Notes: a model not told the origin generated them from the sequence alone. A stretch of DNA of 64,000 bases from Cohnella phaseoli (GCF_003386235.1 NZ_QRDZ01000005.1:124001-188000); one strand, 5' to 3'; positions 16,827 to 26,933 are shown, numbered from the stretch's first letter. Numbers and translations: made by a program.

Positions 16827-19800
16827 ATGTTATTCGATAGGGAAAGATTCAAAAATCCTGCAGCGGATGACCGCATCCACCCTTTTTGGTTTTGGAACGG
16901 GGAACTGGAGGACGAGCAGCTCATCTACCAAATCCACGAAATGGCAAGGCAAGGCTTAGGCGGATTTTTCATTTGTGCGAGACAGGGGCTTAAAATTCCC
17001 TATTTATCGGATTCGTGGTTCCAAAAAGTGCGAGTTGCCGTAGAGGCAGCTAAAGAATGCGGAATGCATGTTTGGTTATATGATGAGTATCCGTATCCAA
17101 GCGGCATTGCCGGCGGGGAAGTGATTTTGGAGCATCCTGAGGCTAAGCACTATACATTAGCCCGCACGTCATATCGAGCTATAGGAGGCGAACGTCTGTC
17201 GTTGGAGCTGCCTTGGGCGCGAATTCTATATGCCAAAGCCGCGCCGGTGACAGCCGATGGTACGCCGCAATGGAACCAGGCGATGTCTATTCGTTCTTTT
17301 ATTGGAAACTATCAGGCCGATCAGATTTTTCAAAAAGCCGGGTTGACGGCCTATAATCAAAAACGTTTTTTTACTTATCGAACGATTCAAAAGCTGGATT
17401 GGCAGGTTCCTCCTGGAGAATGGGAGGTGTTAATCGTACAGGAAAAGGAATTGGATGATTTCAAATATTATGGAACATTCGTAGACCCGTGCAACAAGGA
17501 AGCAATGGCAACCTTTATTCGTTTGACTCATGACAAATATGTTGCTTACTTGGGCGAATACTTGGGGACGACAATAAAAGGGATGTTTACAGATGAAATC
17601 GGATTGTTAGGCGATATTCCGTGGTCTCCCCAACTGCCGGCCTATTTTAAGGAACGCTGCGGATATGATTTGTTGGAGCATCTGGATGCGCTGATTAACC
17701 CTAATACAAATGAAGGAGTCAAGATCAGGTACGATTACTATCAGTCCGTTCATCTGCTGCTGCGGGAATCTTATCATCAGCAGGTTCATGATTGGTGCGA
17801 GCGGTACGGGCTGCAATATGTATCTGAAGTACCGTCTGTTCGGCATACAACTCAATTATTCAGTCATATTCCGGCAGGCGACAGCGCTCATGAGAAGCTT
17901 GGTCGTTCACTGGACTGGATTTTGAATGCGCAAGCGGATAACTTTCGCAGCAATGCCAAAATGATCAGTTCTTTGGCCAGACAGTTGAATCGGGATCGGA
18001 ATTTGATTGAATGCTTTCACAGCGTGGGCTGGTCGATGACCTTACAGGATGCTCGCTGGATGATTGACCGCATGGCTGCGCAAGGAACGAACATGTTCAA
18101 TTTCCACGCTTTTTTCTATACGATAGACGGGCTTGTCCAGCATGATGCGCCGCCCTCACAGTTTTTGCAAAACCCGTATTGGAAGCATTACCGCAAGCTT
18201 AGCGATTATGTAGGCCGCATTAGCTATGTGATGAGCAGCGGAGAAGCTGTTATTTCGGCTGCGGTTTTGGAGCCGGTGACCTCGTTATGGACGCGATTGG
18301 GCAATCCGTTTAACGGGTTCTCTTATAGCGGCGAGCTTGCTGAGGAAAAAGCGCAGTTGGAGCATTTAAAGCATTGGTGGATGAGCATCTGCAACCGGAT
18401 GACGAAGGATGGCAGAGATTTCGATCATCTGGATCCGGAATTGCTTGCGCAAGCGGAAGTCGAGTGCGGCAAAATCAAGCTGGGTAAAGCATGCTATTCG
18501 CTGCTCGTGCTGCCTCCGATGACAAACCTGGAAAACAACGCATGGGAGAAATTGAAGCAATTTGCGGAGCAAGGGGGAGCCGTAATCAGCATGGGGCTGC
18601 TTCCTTATGAATCCATTGAAGATCAGGGTGCTGATCGTTCCGGGATCGAGCATGCCTTCGGTGTACCGGGGAGCTGGGAAGCGAAATTTTGGAGTCCGCG
18701 GCGGGACGATCCGCTTAGTTGGTTCAAGGGGGATGGTGCTGCCTATCATTTGCCTTTTTATGCGGAGGATGCGCTGGAACAAGTTATGGAGATGTTCTCG
18801 GCACAGCTACATAAGCTTGAACCGTTACTCGTTCGATTGCTGCCTGTTTGTGGCGAATGGGGACTGCTTATGCAGGCGAGACGTATTTCCGCGGACAAGG
18901 TTCTAGTTTTCATAAGCAACCAGGAAGAATCGCTTCGGGATGTCCAGCTTCAGGTGAATCCGCGATTATGGGGGGGAGGAGAAGATTACCCATTCGTTTT
19001 TCGAGAGCTGTCTCTCGATGATGGCGATGTTGTCGATCTTATGTATCGGGATTCCTTCGAAAATGTATGCCGCATAGATTTGCAGATGGAGCCTTACAGT
19101 GCCAGGCTGATTGAGATTACCCGCAGCGAATTGCTTGATGCTCTGCCGGTAGACGACAAGGGGGAGGTGGACCATTATAAGTTGAATATGGATGCGTCAG
19201 CGCTGTGGGAGCTGTGTCCTTTGTCTTCTAATGCAGTTCGGTTTGACACCTTCAGGATGACGATGAGCAGCAAGGAGGGGGCGAATAAAGCATTTACGGA
19301 AGGAACGCTTGTGCAGGCAAAAACCTTCATCGATCAATGCGCGGATTTGTCAGAAGTTGGCGCTTTGCCGGTTACCCTGCGGCAAACCTTCGGCACACCG
19401 ATGAAGCTGTGCATGAACTACCCGCTGTTGGCTCATTACGAGACCGAGTTTATCGTTGAAGAATTGCTGGAGAACAGTGAATTGTTAATGGATCTAGGCG
19501 CAATTTCCGGCAAAGCTGCGATTAGAGTGAACGGGCATTTGCTGAATGTGGGCGATTTCCAACTGAATTTTCTTTATGATCACAGAAACATCTCCCATGA
19601 GATCAACGATTATCTGCAAGCAGGCGTCAATTTGCTTGAAGTCGAAGTCGAAATCCGTCAAGACGGAGACGGTCTGGTCGACGCCTTGTATATAACCGGG
19701 CCCTTCCAAGTGTTGTTTGACGATAAGCAGCGGCCTGTTCTCGGTCCTGCTTCGATATCCATGCAGCCTGTACGGGGCGGCCCCTGCAAAGGTTTTCCTT

Positions 19801-20102
19801 ATTACGCCGGCGATTTATCCTTTAAACGAACGTTTGAGCTGTCGACATTGCCGGAAGAATCGAGCTTTGAGTTGATCTTTAGCGGCTGGGACGCTCATTT
19901 TCATGACTGTGCAGAAATAAGGGTGAACGGGCAATCCCTGGGCGTCCGAACTTGGTTGCCTTATCGTTGGACGGGGAATACGGAATGGCTGCGCGTTGGC
20001 ACAAACACTGTAGAGATTATCGTAACGAATACGTTAAGCGGATTGTTGGAAGGTAAATATTTCGATTATGATGAGCACGTTAGCAAACCGGTAAAACGTT
20101 GA
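16827..20102 (+). CDS. Large glycosidase related to GH106 alpha-L-rhamnosidases
   Basis: The ATG at 16827 follows AAGGGGGG. The frame stays open upstream to 16563, but that part overlaps the previous gene in another phase. About 1091 residues, no signal peptide. The N-terminal catalytic region has HPFWFWNGELEDEQL, HVWLYDEYPYPSGIAGG and GMFTDEIG, all typical of the GH106-like barrel. Further on are ECFHSVGWSMT and GTNMFNFHAF. The C-terminal third holds beta-sandwich domains, including a galactose-binding-like one (about 960-1070, SWDAHFHDCAEIRVNG-like strand). It probably removes rhamnose or a similar sugar from imported fragments. By eye this gene is more AT-rich than its neighbours, which may reflect separate acquisition. 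The exact substrate is unknown. Confidence 0.7.
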   Translation: MLFDRERFKNPAADDRIHPFWFWNGELEDEQLIYQIHEMARQGLGGFFICARQGLKIPYLSDSWFQKVRVAVEAAKECGMHVWLYDEYPYPSGIAGGEVILEHPEAKHYTLARTSYRAIGGERLSLELPWARILYAKAAPVTADGTPQWNQAMSIRSFIGNYQADQIFQKAGLTAYNQKRFFTYRTIQKLDWQVPPGEWEVLIVQEKELDDFKYYGTFVDPCNKEAMATFIRLTHDKYVAYLGEYLGTTIKGMFTDEIGLLGDIPWSPQLPAYFKERCGYDLLEHLDALINPNTNEGVKIRYDYYQSVHLLLRESYHQQVHDWCERYGLQYVSEVPSVRHTTQLFSHIPAGDSAHEKLGRSLDWILNAQADNFRSNAKMISSLARQLNRDRNLIECFHSVGWSMTLQDARWMIDRMAAQGTNMFNFHAFFYTIDGLVQHDAPPSQFLQNPYWKHYRKLSDYVGRISYVMSSGEAVISAAVLEPVTSLWTRLGNPFNGFSYSGELAEEKAQLEHLKHWWMSICNRMTKDGRDFDHLDPELLAQAEVECGKIKLGKACYSLLVLPPMTNLENNAWEKLKQFAEQGGAVISMGLLPYESIEDQGADRSGIEHAFGVPGSWEAKFWSPRRDDPLSWFKGDGAAYHLPFYAEDALEQVMEMFSAQLHKLEPLLVRLLPVCGEWGLLMQARRISADKVLVFISNQEESLRDVQLQVNPRLWGGGEDYPFVFRELSLDDGDVVDLMYRDSFENVCRIDLQMEPYSARLIEITRSELLDALPVDDKGEVDHYKLNMDASALWELCPLSSNAVRFDTFRMTMSSKEGANKAFTEGTLVQAKTFIDQCADLSEVGALPVTLRQTFGTPMKLCMNYPLLAHYETEFIVEELLENSELLMDLGAISGKAAIRVNGHLLNVGDFQLNFLYDHRNISHEINDYLQAGVNLLEVEVEIRQDGDGLVDALYITGPFQVLFDDKQRPVLGPASISMQPVRGGPCKGFPYYAGDLSFKRTFELSTLPEESSFELIFSGWDAHFHDCAEIRVNGQSLGVRTWLPYRWTGNTEWLRVGTNTVEIIVTNTLSGLLEGKYFDYDEHVSKPVKR

Positions 20103-20207
20103 TGCGCTTCAAATGAGCGAAGAAATGACGAAAGCTGATTGGGCGCGGAACGGCAAAAGAATTTATCGAGAACGCTTTCATTTATTAAATGAGGGAGTGG
20201 ATGAATT

Positions 20208-23200
20208 TTGAAAACGAAAAAGCGGTTGGTTAGCTTGGTGCTGGTTCTGCTATTGTCCTTCTCGTCTATGAACGGACTTCTGTCGGGAGGAAAGGCGACA
20301 ACGGTTCACGCGGCTGAAGCATTGCAAAACGAAAACGTAACGATCGGTAATTTCGAAAGCGAGGAAGAGGTTTGGAGTTTCGGTGCGGGGACCGAGTTTC
20401 CGGGGGCACAAGGCGCGTATGAACGGGATGCGTCGGCTCCAAGATCAGGAACCTATTCGGGGAAGCTGCACGGCGATTTTGGCGCGGGCGGCAAATATGT
20501 GTCCGTCGGTAAAATGTTTCTGCCCTTGGATATGCAGAAGCTGGAGTTTTGGCTCAAGTCGGCCGACGCCTCTGGGGTCACGCTTAGGTTGATTGATTCA
20601 ACTGGACAGGTGCATCAGCGGAAGATCGCTTTGGCGAGTGCCAATTGGCAGAAGATCGAGATCAGTACGTTTAACATCGGCACGAACTATTTGCATTTTG
20701 GCGGCGCCAATGACGGCAAATGGCACGGTCCCGCTATTGGAATCTCCTTTTTGCTGGAGAAGTCCAACTTAATCGGTGGCAAAACGAGCGGAGACGCGTG
20801 GATCGACGACGTGTCGGCAACGGCTCCTCCACAGATGACCGTTTGGGATAACGCAATCGGTACTTTCGAGAACGGCTTCGATATCTGGACGCTGGCCTCG
20901 CAAGGCGGAGCCAAGGGTGAATATATAAGGGATACGGCAGAGGCCAAATCGGGGGCTTATTCAGGCAAAGTGAGCGGAAATTTCAGCGCCGGCGGGCTGA
21001 ATGTTTCGCTCGGACGAAGCTTCTCTACGCCTATGGACCTGAAGAGGCTCGCATTCTGGGTCAAGACGGCCGACTATTCTACGGTTTTGCTGCTCATCAG
21101 GGATTCGACCGGACAGGTGCATCAGCAAAAACTCGCCTTGGCGCCAACCTCCAATTGGCAAAAAATCGAAGTGTGGACCTTTAACGCCGGCACAGGCTAT
21201 CTGCATTACAACGGGGCGAACGACGGGATATGGCATGGGCCTGCCCAGGCAATCGGCCTCTTGGTGGAAAGGTCCGGGTTGATTGGGGGCAAAACAAGCG
21301 GAGATATCCGCTTCGACAATATCGTGGCGACGGCTTCCGTGCCGGATTTGGACGTTCAGCAGTCCCGGATGGGCAATGTATTTCTGGCAAACGAGTCCGC
21401 AGCATTCCCTCTTGCGACAAGAGGAGATACGGTCAGCTGGAGCGTATACGACCATTTGGATCATCAAGTATTGGCGGGCAGGGAGACTGTGCAGGGCGGG
21501 CAGCTGAATTTGTCCATTCCTCTTCAGCAGCTCGGCTACTTCAGGCTGGCGCTCACCGCAGAGAAAGACGGCCAAACGCTCAAGGGGACGGACGTTTCCT
21601 TCGCCCGCCTGTCCACAGACGATCCCACCGCGACGGCCGATAATTCGTTCGGGGTTTCTACCCACCTTGCAAAAACGGATACCGGGTGGACCCCCGAATT
21701 GAGTACGCTGCTTAAGCGTGCGGGAGCCAAAAACTTTCGGGACGAAATCACCTGGGTGGATGTCGAATATGAAAAAGGCAAATACCGCAAACCCGCGAAC
21801 CGCGATGCCTTTATGCGAAGCACACAGCAAGACGGCCTGAAACCGTTCATCACGCTCGACTTCACCAATCCGTTTTACGATCAGGATAGTACCCCCTATA
21901 CGGATGAAGGTCGCGAAGGGTTTGCAAATTACGGTAAGGCTCTCTTGGATCTATACGGTAGCCAGATGGAATGGGTAGAAGTGTACAATGAGTTCAACGG
22001 CGGCTTCGGAGACAGAGGGAACGGTCCCGCCGATTCTCGTCCCGACTATTATTTCAAGCTGCTGAAGAAGACCTTTGAGACGGTGAAAGCCGCCAGGCCC
22101 GACGTCACGGTTGTCGGCATGGCGTCGAACGTAGACATTCCCTGGATGGAGGAGGTATTCCGGCTCGGCGGGCTGCAATACATGGACGTCGTTTCTATCC
22201 ATCCGTACAATCGATCGCCGGACGGCATGCTTCAAGCCGTGCTCGATGCGCAGAGCTTGATCCGGAAATATAATCAGGGACAAGACAAGCCGGTTTGGAT
22301 TACGGAGGTCGGCTGGCCGACCGGCACCGCGGGAGTGGAGGAAAAAACGCAAACGGATTATTTGGTGCGCGCTTATGTGCAAGCATTGGGAGCCGGCGCC
22401 GAAAAAGTATTCTGGTACGATTTAATGAACGACGGGATGCAAGCCGATTACGGCGAGAATAATTTCGGACTCATTCGGCACCAGAACGACCCTAAAGGCC
22501 AGTTCTCGCCGAAGCCTGCTTACGCGGCTTATGGGGCGATGACCCGAGAATTGATAGGCGCCTCATTCGTAGAACGGGAAATATACGATGCGGATATTTA
22601 CAGCTACAGGTTCGATAAAGACGGCCGGAAGCTAAGAGTCGTCTGGGCCAATACCCCCGTGCAGGCAGCGATTCAAACGAATGCGCCTATTCAAATCACG
22701 GATATTATGGGGAACACGGAAACTTTCACGCCGCTTAACGGCAAGGTGTACATGACGCTAACTTCGGAGCCCGTCTACATCCAAAGCGACATCTATGGCA
22801 TTGCGCTCGATTCGACGTTCGCCCTCAAGGGGGCAGAGGCGGTTACCGCCGAGCCCGTTGCGCTGACGGTGGAAGCCAATAATACATCCGCATCGCCTCT
22901 CTCCGCTTCATTCACGGTGGAAGGCTCGACCTATTCTTTGAACGCGGGAGCAGGTGAGGCCGCCTCACAGCCGATTGCATTGCCGGGATTGAGCCAGGAA
23001 GGCATTCGCTACGTAACCGGCGATTTGACAGCAAACGGGAATCGAATCGGAAGACTGAAGCAGGCCATTCAGACACTCCCTTCTTACCGGGTCAAAGTCA
23101 TTCCAGTTATTACAGATGTGAATACGCAGGCGGAGACATTGAAAATACAAATTCAGAATTATTCCAAGCAGCAAGGGCTAGCGGTCAAGCAAGCCGATTG

Positions 23201-25133
23201 GCAGTTCGGGAACCAATCAGGTACGCAGGATTTGACCTATGTGATTCCCCCGGACACCGCCAAAACGTTCGATATTCCATTAAGCGGCTTTGATTACGGA
23301 GTCAGCAACCAAGCGCAAGTAACCGTCCAATTTGACGGAAAATCATCTTTCAATTACGTAGGGAAGTTGGATTTTAATCCGATCTTACCCGGAACGGTAC
23401 AAATTGACGGCTTGGCTGACCCTGCTATCGTAGCGTCTCCGCCGCTGGCCCTTTTGTCGCAAGGTACGATAAAAATGCAAAACTATGCGGGCCCATCGGA
23501 TTTGGACGGCAGCGTATGGTTAAATTGGGATCGGGATCAGTTCTATCTGACTGCAAAGATCAGAGATGATATTCATTTCACTCCCGCAAGCGGAACGGAG
23601 ATCTGGAAAAATGATAGCCTCCAGTTTGCGGCGATGGCAGGTATCCCCGGCGAGAATTTGGGATGGTATGAATATGGGATAGCTCAAACGCCGCTGGGTC
23701 CGCAAATCTATCGTTGGTTTACGCCTGACGGCAGCAACCAGGGACCTGTGACGAACGGTACCTTACAGATTTCGCGAGACGAGGATCAGAAGATCACGGT
23801 CTATGAGCTTGCGCTTCCATGGTCTGAGCTTGCACCGATTAAACCGGCAACGAATAGTGTCTTCAGCTTCTCGCTGCTCGTTAATGATAATGACGGTGCC
23901 GGTCGCAAAGGGTATATCGAGTGGGGCTCCGGCATTGGCCAAACGAAAGACACCAAGAAATTCAGAACCGTTCAGATCATCCAAGATTCGTCTCCTCCCG
24001 TTATAACCATCGAAGGGGTCGCGGCTGGAGAGAGCTACACGGATCAGGTGATTCCGGTTGTGCATGCCGAAGATGCAGACGGCGATCTGCAAACCGTTCG
24101 CACGCTTTTGGATGAGGAAATCTGGGCATCCGGCACGCCTATAACCCGCCAAGGGAGTCATACGTTGTTCGTGGAAGCTGCCGATCAGGCCGGGAATAGG
24201 GTCGAGCAGACGGTTCCTTTCAAACTCTACCATAGCACGGCACTGGCAGCCTCAAGCGCGGAAGGGAAGCTGAACGATACAATTGAGCTCAAGGCAACGC
24301 TGCAGAATAAGAACGGTCAACAAATTGCGGGGGAAACGGTCTCCTTCGCCGTATACGGGAATACGGTCGGAACGGCCGTTACCGATGTGAACGGGGCAGC
24401 GGTTCTGAACTATACCATCGATTTGGAAGCGAACGCGGATCAGGATCGGGTTTACCCGGTTCAAGTCTCGTTCAACCAGAATGATGCGACGTATTTCCTT
24501 AGCAGCGAGGGGAGCGGGACCGTTACGGTGAAGCCTTCGTCGAACTCGAATGCTGCGGATGCTCCCGGAAAAGCGGTTTTGTCGGATGATAATGGATATG
24601 GCACGGGAATCAAGGGCGGGAAATATTCGGTGACCATGAATATGTGGTGGGGAAATAACGCCAGCACGTATAAGCTTTACGAGAATGACGTGCTGATCGA
24701 TACCCAAACCCTGACGGCCCATTCTCCGAATGCCCAAAGCGCTGTGACAGCTGTTACAAACCGGAATAATGGCACCTACGTCTATTATGCTGAACTCTCC
24801 AACGCATCGGGTACGACAAGAAGCGATATTCATACAGTAATCGTCACGCAAGCAGCACCGGCTGTTCCGGTCCTTTCCCACGATAACTGGAACGGTGGCG
24901 GAAGCTTCAAGATCAGCATGAATATGTGGTGGGGCACTAACGGTACGGAGTATCGCCTGTATGAAAACGGCATGCTCATTGATACACAACTGCTTACCGA
25001 TCGATCGCCAAGCGCCCAGTCGGTCACAACGGCGATCAGCGGCAAACCTAAAGGTACGTATGAGTATCAATGCGAGCTTCTTAATTATGCCGGAGCGACG
25101 GTTAGTGAGAAGATCATTGTGATAGTGAAGTAA
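20208..25133 (+). CDS. Giant secreted clan GH-A (GH39-like) glycosidase with multiple binding modules
   Basis: 1641 residues. TTG start with GAGGGAG about ten bases upstream, and a signal peptide ending near VHAAEA. Two tandem N-terminal carbohydrate-binding-like modules (about 42-206 and 212-377) share DSTGQVHQ and YLHxxGANDGxWHGPA. After a beta domain comes a TIM barrel (about 478-830) with acid/base E595 in VEVYNEFNGG and nucleophile E700 in WITEVGWP, plus SIHPYN. A CBM9-like module follows (about 1062-1260), then two Ig-like regions and two C-terminal modules (MNMWWGNN, MNMWWGTN) of a type seen with chitinases. There is no SLH repeat, so it is probably released. It is a paralogue of the SLH protein at 36044 and most likely cuts the polymer whose fragments the adjacent importer takes up. 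Confidence 0.85.
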   Translation: MKTKKRLVSLVLVLLLSFSSMNGLLSGGKATTVHAAEALQNENVTIGNFESEEEVWSFGAGTEFPGAQGAYERDASAPRSGTYSGKLHGDFGAGGKYVSVGKMFLPLDMQKLEFWLKSADASGVTLRLIDSTGQVHQRKIALASANWQKIEISTFNIGTNYLHFGGANDGKWHGPAIGISFLLEKSNLIGGKTSGDAWIDDVSATAPPQMTVWDNAIGTFENGFDIWTLASQGGAKGEYIRDTAEAKSGAYSGKVSGNFSAGGLNVSLGRSFSTPMDLKRLAFWVKTADYSTVLLLIRDSTGQVHQQKLALAPTSNWQKIEVWTFNAGTGYLHYNGANDGIWHGPAQAIGLLVERSGLIGGKTSGDIRFDNIVATASVPDLDVQQSRMGNVFLANESAAFPLATRGDTVSWSVYDHLDHQVLAGRETVQGGQLNLSIPLQQLGYFRLALTAEKDGQTLKGTDVSFARLSTDDPTATADNSFGVSTHLAKTDTGWTPELSTLLKRAGAKNFRDEITWVDVEYEKGKYRKPANRDAFMRSTQQDGLKPFITLDFTNPFYDQDSTPYTDEGREGFANYGKALLDLYGSQMEWVEVYNEFNGGFGDRGNGPADSRPDYYFKLLKKTFETVKAARPDVTVVGMASNVDIPWMEEVFRLGGLQYMDVVSIHPYNRSPDGMLQAVLDAQSLIRKYNQGQDKPVWITEVGWPTGTAGVEEKTQTDYLVRAYVQALGAGAEKVFWYDLMNDGMQADYGENNFGLIRHQNDPKGQFSPKPAYAAYGAMTRELIGASFVEREIYDADIYSYRFDKDGRKLRVVWANTPVQAAIQTNAPIQITDIMGNTETFTPLNGKVYMTLTSEPVYIQSDIYGIALDSTFALKGAEAVTAEPVALTVEANNTSASPLSASFTVEGSTYSLNAGAGEAASQPIALPGLSQEGIRYVTGDLTANGNRIGRLKQAIQTLPSYRVKVIPVITDVNTQAETLKIQIQNYSKQQGLAVKQADWQFGNQSGTQDLTYVIPPDTAKTFDIPLSGFDYGVSNQAQVTVQFDGKSSFNYVGKLDFNPILPGTVQIDGLADPAIVASPPLALLSQGTIKMQNYAGPSDLDGSVWLNWDRDQFYLTAKIRDDIHFTPASGTEIWKNDSLQFAAMAGIPGENLGWYEYGIAQTPLGPQIYRWFTPDGSNQGPVTNGTLQISRDEDQKITVYELALPWSELAPIKPATNSVFSFSLLVNDNDGAGRKGYIEWGSGIGQTKDTKKFRTVQIIQDSSPPVITIEGVAAGESYTDQVIPVVHAEDADGDLQTVRTLLDEEIWASGTPITRQGSHTLFVEAADQAGNRVEQTVPFKLYHSTALAASSAEGKLNDTIELKATLQNKNGQQIAGETVSFAVYGNTVGTAVTDVNGAAVLNYTIDLEANADQDRVYPVQVSFNQNDATYFLSSEGSGTVTVKPSSNSNAADAPGKAVLSDDNGYGTGIKGGKYSVTMNMWWGNNASTYKLYENDVLIDTQTLTAHSPNAQSAVTAVTNRNNGTYVYYAELSNASGTTRSDIHTVIVTQAAPAVPVLSHDNWNGGGSFKISMNMWWGTNGTEYRLYENGMLIDTQLLTDRSPSAQSVTTAISGKPKGTYEYQCELLNYAGATVSEKIIVIVK

Positions 25134-25155
25134 AATGAAGGGGAGGGCTTGGAAA

Positions 25156-25959
25156 GTGCCCAAAGTCATGATGGCTTTTCCTCAGGGAAAGCATAAAGTT
25201 TTGACAATGAGCTATGATGATGGCAAAACCGCTGATATTAGGCTAGTGGAGATTTTCAATAAGTATGGAATTAAAGGAACGTTCCATCTTAACTCGGGGA
25301 TGTTTGGTTCAGATGACCGTATATCGGAGAAGGAGGCTGCAGCGCTGTATCGTGGACATGAGGTATCCGCTCACACGTTGACGCATCCTACGATTGCAAG
25401 GTGTCCGAAGGAACAAATCATAGAAGAAATCTTCGAAGACAGGAAGAGATTGGAGCATGTGGTCGGCTATACAGTAAGAGGCATGTCCTATCCTAACGGT
25501 TCTTACAACAAGATAATAAAAGAGAAATTGCCTTATTTGGGAGTCGAGTACGCAAGAACAGTGCATAGCACGGGGCAATTCGCGATGCCTGACGATTTGT
25601 TGGAGTGGGATCCTACATGCCATCATAAAGCGGACTTAATGAATGTAGCGGAAACCTTCGTAAATTTGAATAAAACGCAATATTTGTACATGATGTACGT
25701 ATGGGGGCACAGCTATGAGTTCGATCAGGATCAGAATTGGCCCTTGATAGAAAGCTTTTGCGAGTTTGTTGGGAACAGGAGAGAGATCTGGTATGCGACT
25801 AATATAGAGATCGTGGATTATCTAAAAGCATTTCAAGATCTCAAATTCTCAGCTTCATGTCAATTCGTGTATAATCCCTCCGCGTTATCCGTATGGCTTC
25901 AAGTCGACAATCAAATTGTTGAAGTAAAAGGCGGCAGCCAAATCGCATTTACGAGTTAA
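25156..25959 (+). CDS. Polysaccharide deacetylase-like protein (NodB/CE4 type), no signal peptide
   Basis: The GTG at 25156 is preferred because GGGGAGGG lies eight bases upstream. An ATG at 25135 in the same frame follows the previous stop directly but lacks a site. About 267 residues. NodB-type motifs are present: SYDDGK (D21/D22), the metal-binding SAHTLTHPT (H73, H77), and RGMSYPNGSYN. The family removes acyl groups from sugars with a divalent metal. Without a signal peptide it probably acts on imported acetylated oligosaccharides. A C-terminal extension of about 50 residues is beta-rich. The gene looks AT-rich compared with its neighbours. A strong bidirectional terminator follows. Confidence 0.85.
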   Translation: MPKVMMAFPQGKHKVLTMSYDDGKTADIRLVEIFNKYGIKGTFHLNSGMFGSDDRISEKEAAALYRGHEVSAHTLTHPTIARCPKEQIIEEIFEDRKRLEHVVGYTVRGMSYPNGSYNKIIKEKLPYLGVEYARTVHSTGQFAMPDDLLEWDPTCHHKADLMNVAETFVNLNKTQYLYMMYVWGHSYEFDQDQNWPLIESFCEFVGNRREIWYATNIEIVDYLKAFQDLKFSASCQFVYNPSALSVWLQVDNQIVEVKGGSQIAFTS

Positions 25960-25970
25960 TCTCTGAATTA

Positions 25971-26018
25971 ACAACAAAGCAGCTGTGAAGTTTACTAGGC
26001 AGCTGCTTTGTTGTTTTA
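25971..26018. terminator. Bidirectional terminator between convergent genes
   Basis: ACAACAAAGCAGCTG (25971-25985) pairs perfectly with CAGCTGCTTTGTTGT (26000-26014), followed by TTTATTTTT. It can serve both the deacetylase gene and the convergent AraC gene. Confidence 0.9.
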
Positions 26019-26030
26019 TTTTTCATTGAA

Positions 26031-26873
26031 CTATAGTCGGTGCAGCGCTTTTTTGTATTTGCCGGGACTGCTGCCGTACATCGATTTAAAAAATCGGATG
26101 AACGGATACGCATGGTCGTAGCCGATCCGATTGGCGATTTCCCCCATCGTCAAATCCGTCGTAGCCAGCAAATATTGCGACTTCTTCAACCTCTGCGCTT
26201 GGATATACTGCAGCGGAGAAACTTGGAAAGCTTGTTTGAACTCTTTGTGGAAGTGGGAGGTGGACAAGTACATCAGCTCGGCCAGTTGAGTCACCTTTAT
26301 TTTCTCGGCAAGATGCTGCTCCACGTAATCGAACACGGGCTGAAACCGTTGGAACTTCCTTGTATCCTCGAAGCTGCCGATTTTGTACCGGGAGACGGAG
26401 AGAACAATTCCCAGCAGAGCGAACATTCGCTGCTTGACCTGCGCCATCTGGTACAAGGATGTGCTGGCGTCGATCGGCTCGGCGTTCATCAAGGCGGTTA
26501 TTTCGGATTGAAGCCGGCCGATTTTGTTTCCAACGTCTGGAGAGGTGACATAAGGAGCCTCGATAAAGTCGAACAGTTGAAAATGGTCAAAAAGAGTGAT
26601 GTCCAGATTCAGCCAATGCGTAACGAATTGAGGCTCAAGCATGTCGATTTTATATTTGATATTCGGCGGGATAATCAATCCCTGCCCGGGCTCTACCTTA
26701 TAGCTCGCATTCCCGAGGTGAAGCAGCAGCGGGCCGTCCATAATTTGGGAAATAAGCGTGAATGGCTGATCGAAACTATGAGAGTTCTTCACTTCAAATC
26801 GCGTGGTATTGCCCTTCAAATAAGTGAAATTAAGCGAATTCAGTACCGTGACTAGAAACTGGGGATCAGTCAT
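26031..26873 (-). CDS. AraC-family transcriptional regulator with cupin sensor domain
   Basis: 280 residues. The N-terminal half (about 20-150) reads as a cupin-type ligand domain (PGQGLIIPPNIKYKI), which in AraC relatives binds a small sugar. The C-terminal ~100 residues carry the two helix-turn-helix motifs (LAELMYLSTSHFHKEFKQAF and MGEIANRIGYDHAYPFIRFF), ending in SSPGKYKKAL. It is divergently transcribed from the oxidoreductase/isomerase pair, which it probably controls. A good sigma-A promoter precedes it on the minus strand. Confidence 0.92.
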   Translation of the reverse strand: MTDPQFLVTVLNSLNFTYLKGNTTRFEVKNSHSFDQPFTLISQIMDGPLLLHLGNASYKVEPGQGLIIPPNIKYKIDMLEPQFVTHWLNLDITLFDHFQLFDFIEAPYVTSPDVGNKIGRLQSEITALMNAEPIDASTSLYQMAQVKQRMFALLGIVLSVSRYKIGSFEDTRKFQRFQPVFDYVEQHLAEKIKVTQLAELMYLSTSHFHKEFKQAFQVSPLQYIQAQRLKKSQYLLATTDLTMGEIANRIGYDHAYPFIRFFKSMYGSSPGKYKKALHRL

Positions 26874-26904
26874 ACTTCATCCGCCTTCTTGGAGTAATAC
26901 ATTT

Positions 26905-26933
26905 ATTATAGTGCAATGCGCAACCGAATCAAA
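26905..26933 (-). promoter_or_regulatory. Sigma-A promoter of the AraC gene
   Basis: On the minus strand a TTTGAT -35 box (26928-26933) and a perfect TATAAT -10 box (26905-26910) are 17 bp apart, about 30 bp before the start codon. A second TATAAT on the plus strand (26964-26969) may belong to the divergent oxidoreductase gene, but its -35 box is poor. Confidence 0.7.

Noticed and set aside
20167..20180. cre-like site CGAGAACGCTTTCA before the secreted glycosidase
   Set aside because: The left half deviates at two conserved positions and no promoter is evident beside it, so support is too weak.
20961..21830. Long minus-strand frame inside the giant secreted glycosidase gene
   Set aside because: Antisense shadow within a well supported multidomain gene; no family features and no ribosome binding site.
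24252..25169. 305-residue minus-strand frame at the end of the glycosidase gene
   Set aside because: Lies opposite the clear MNMWWG repeat modules; its sequence has no recognisable pattern.
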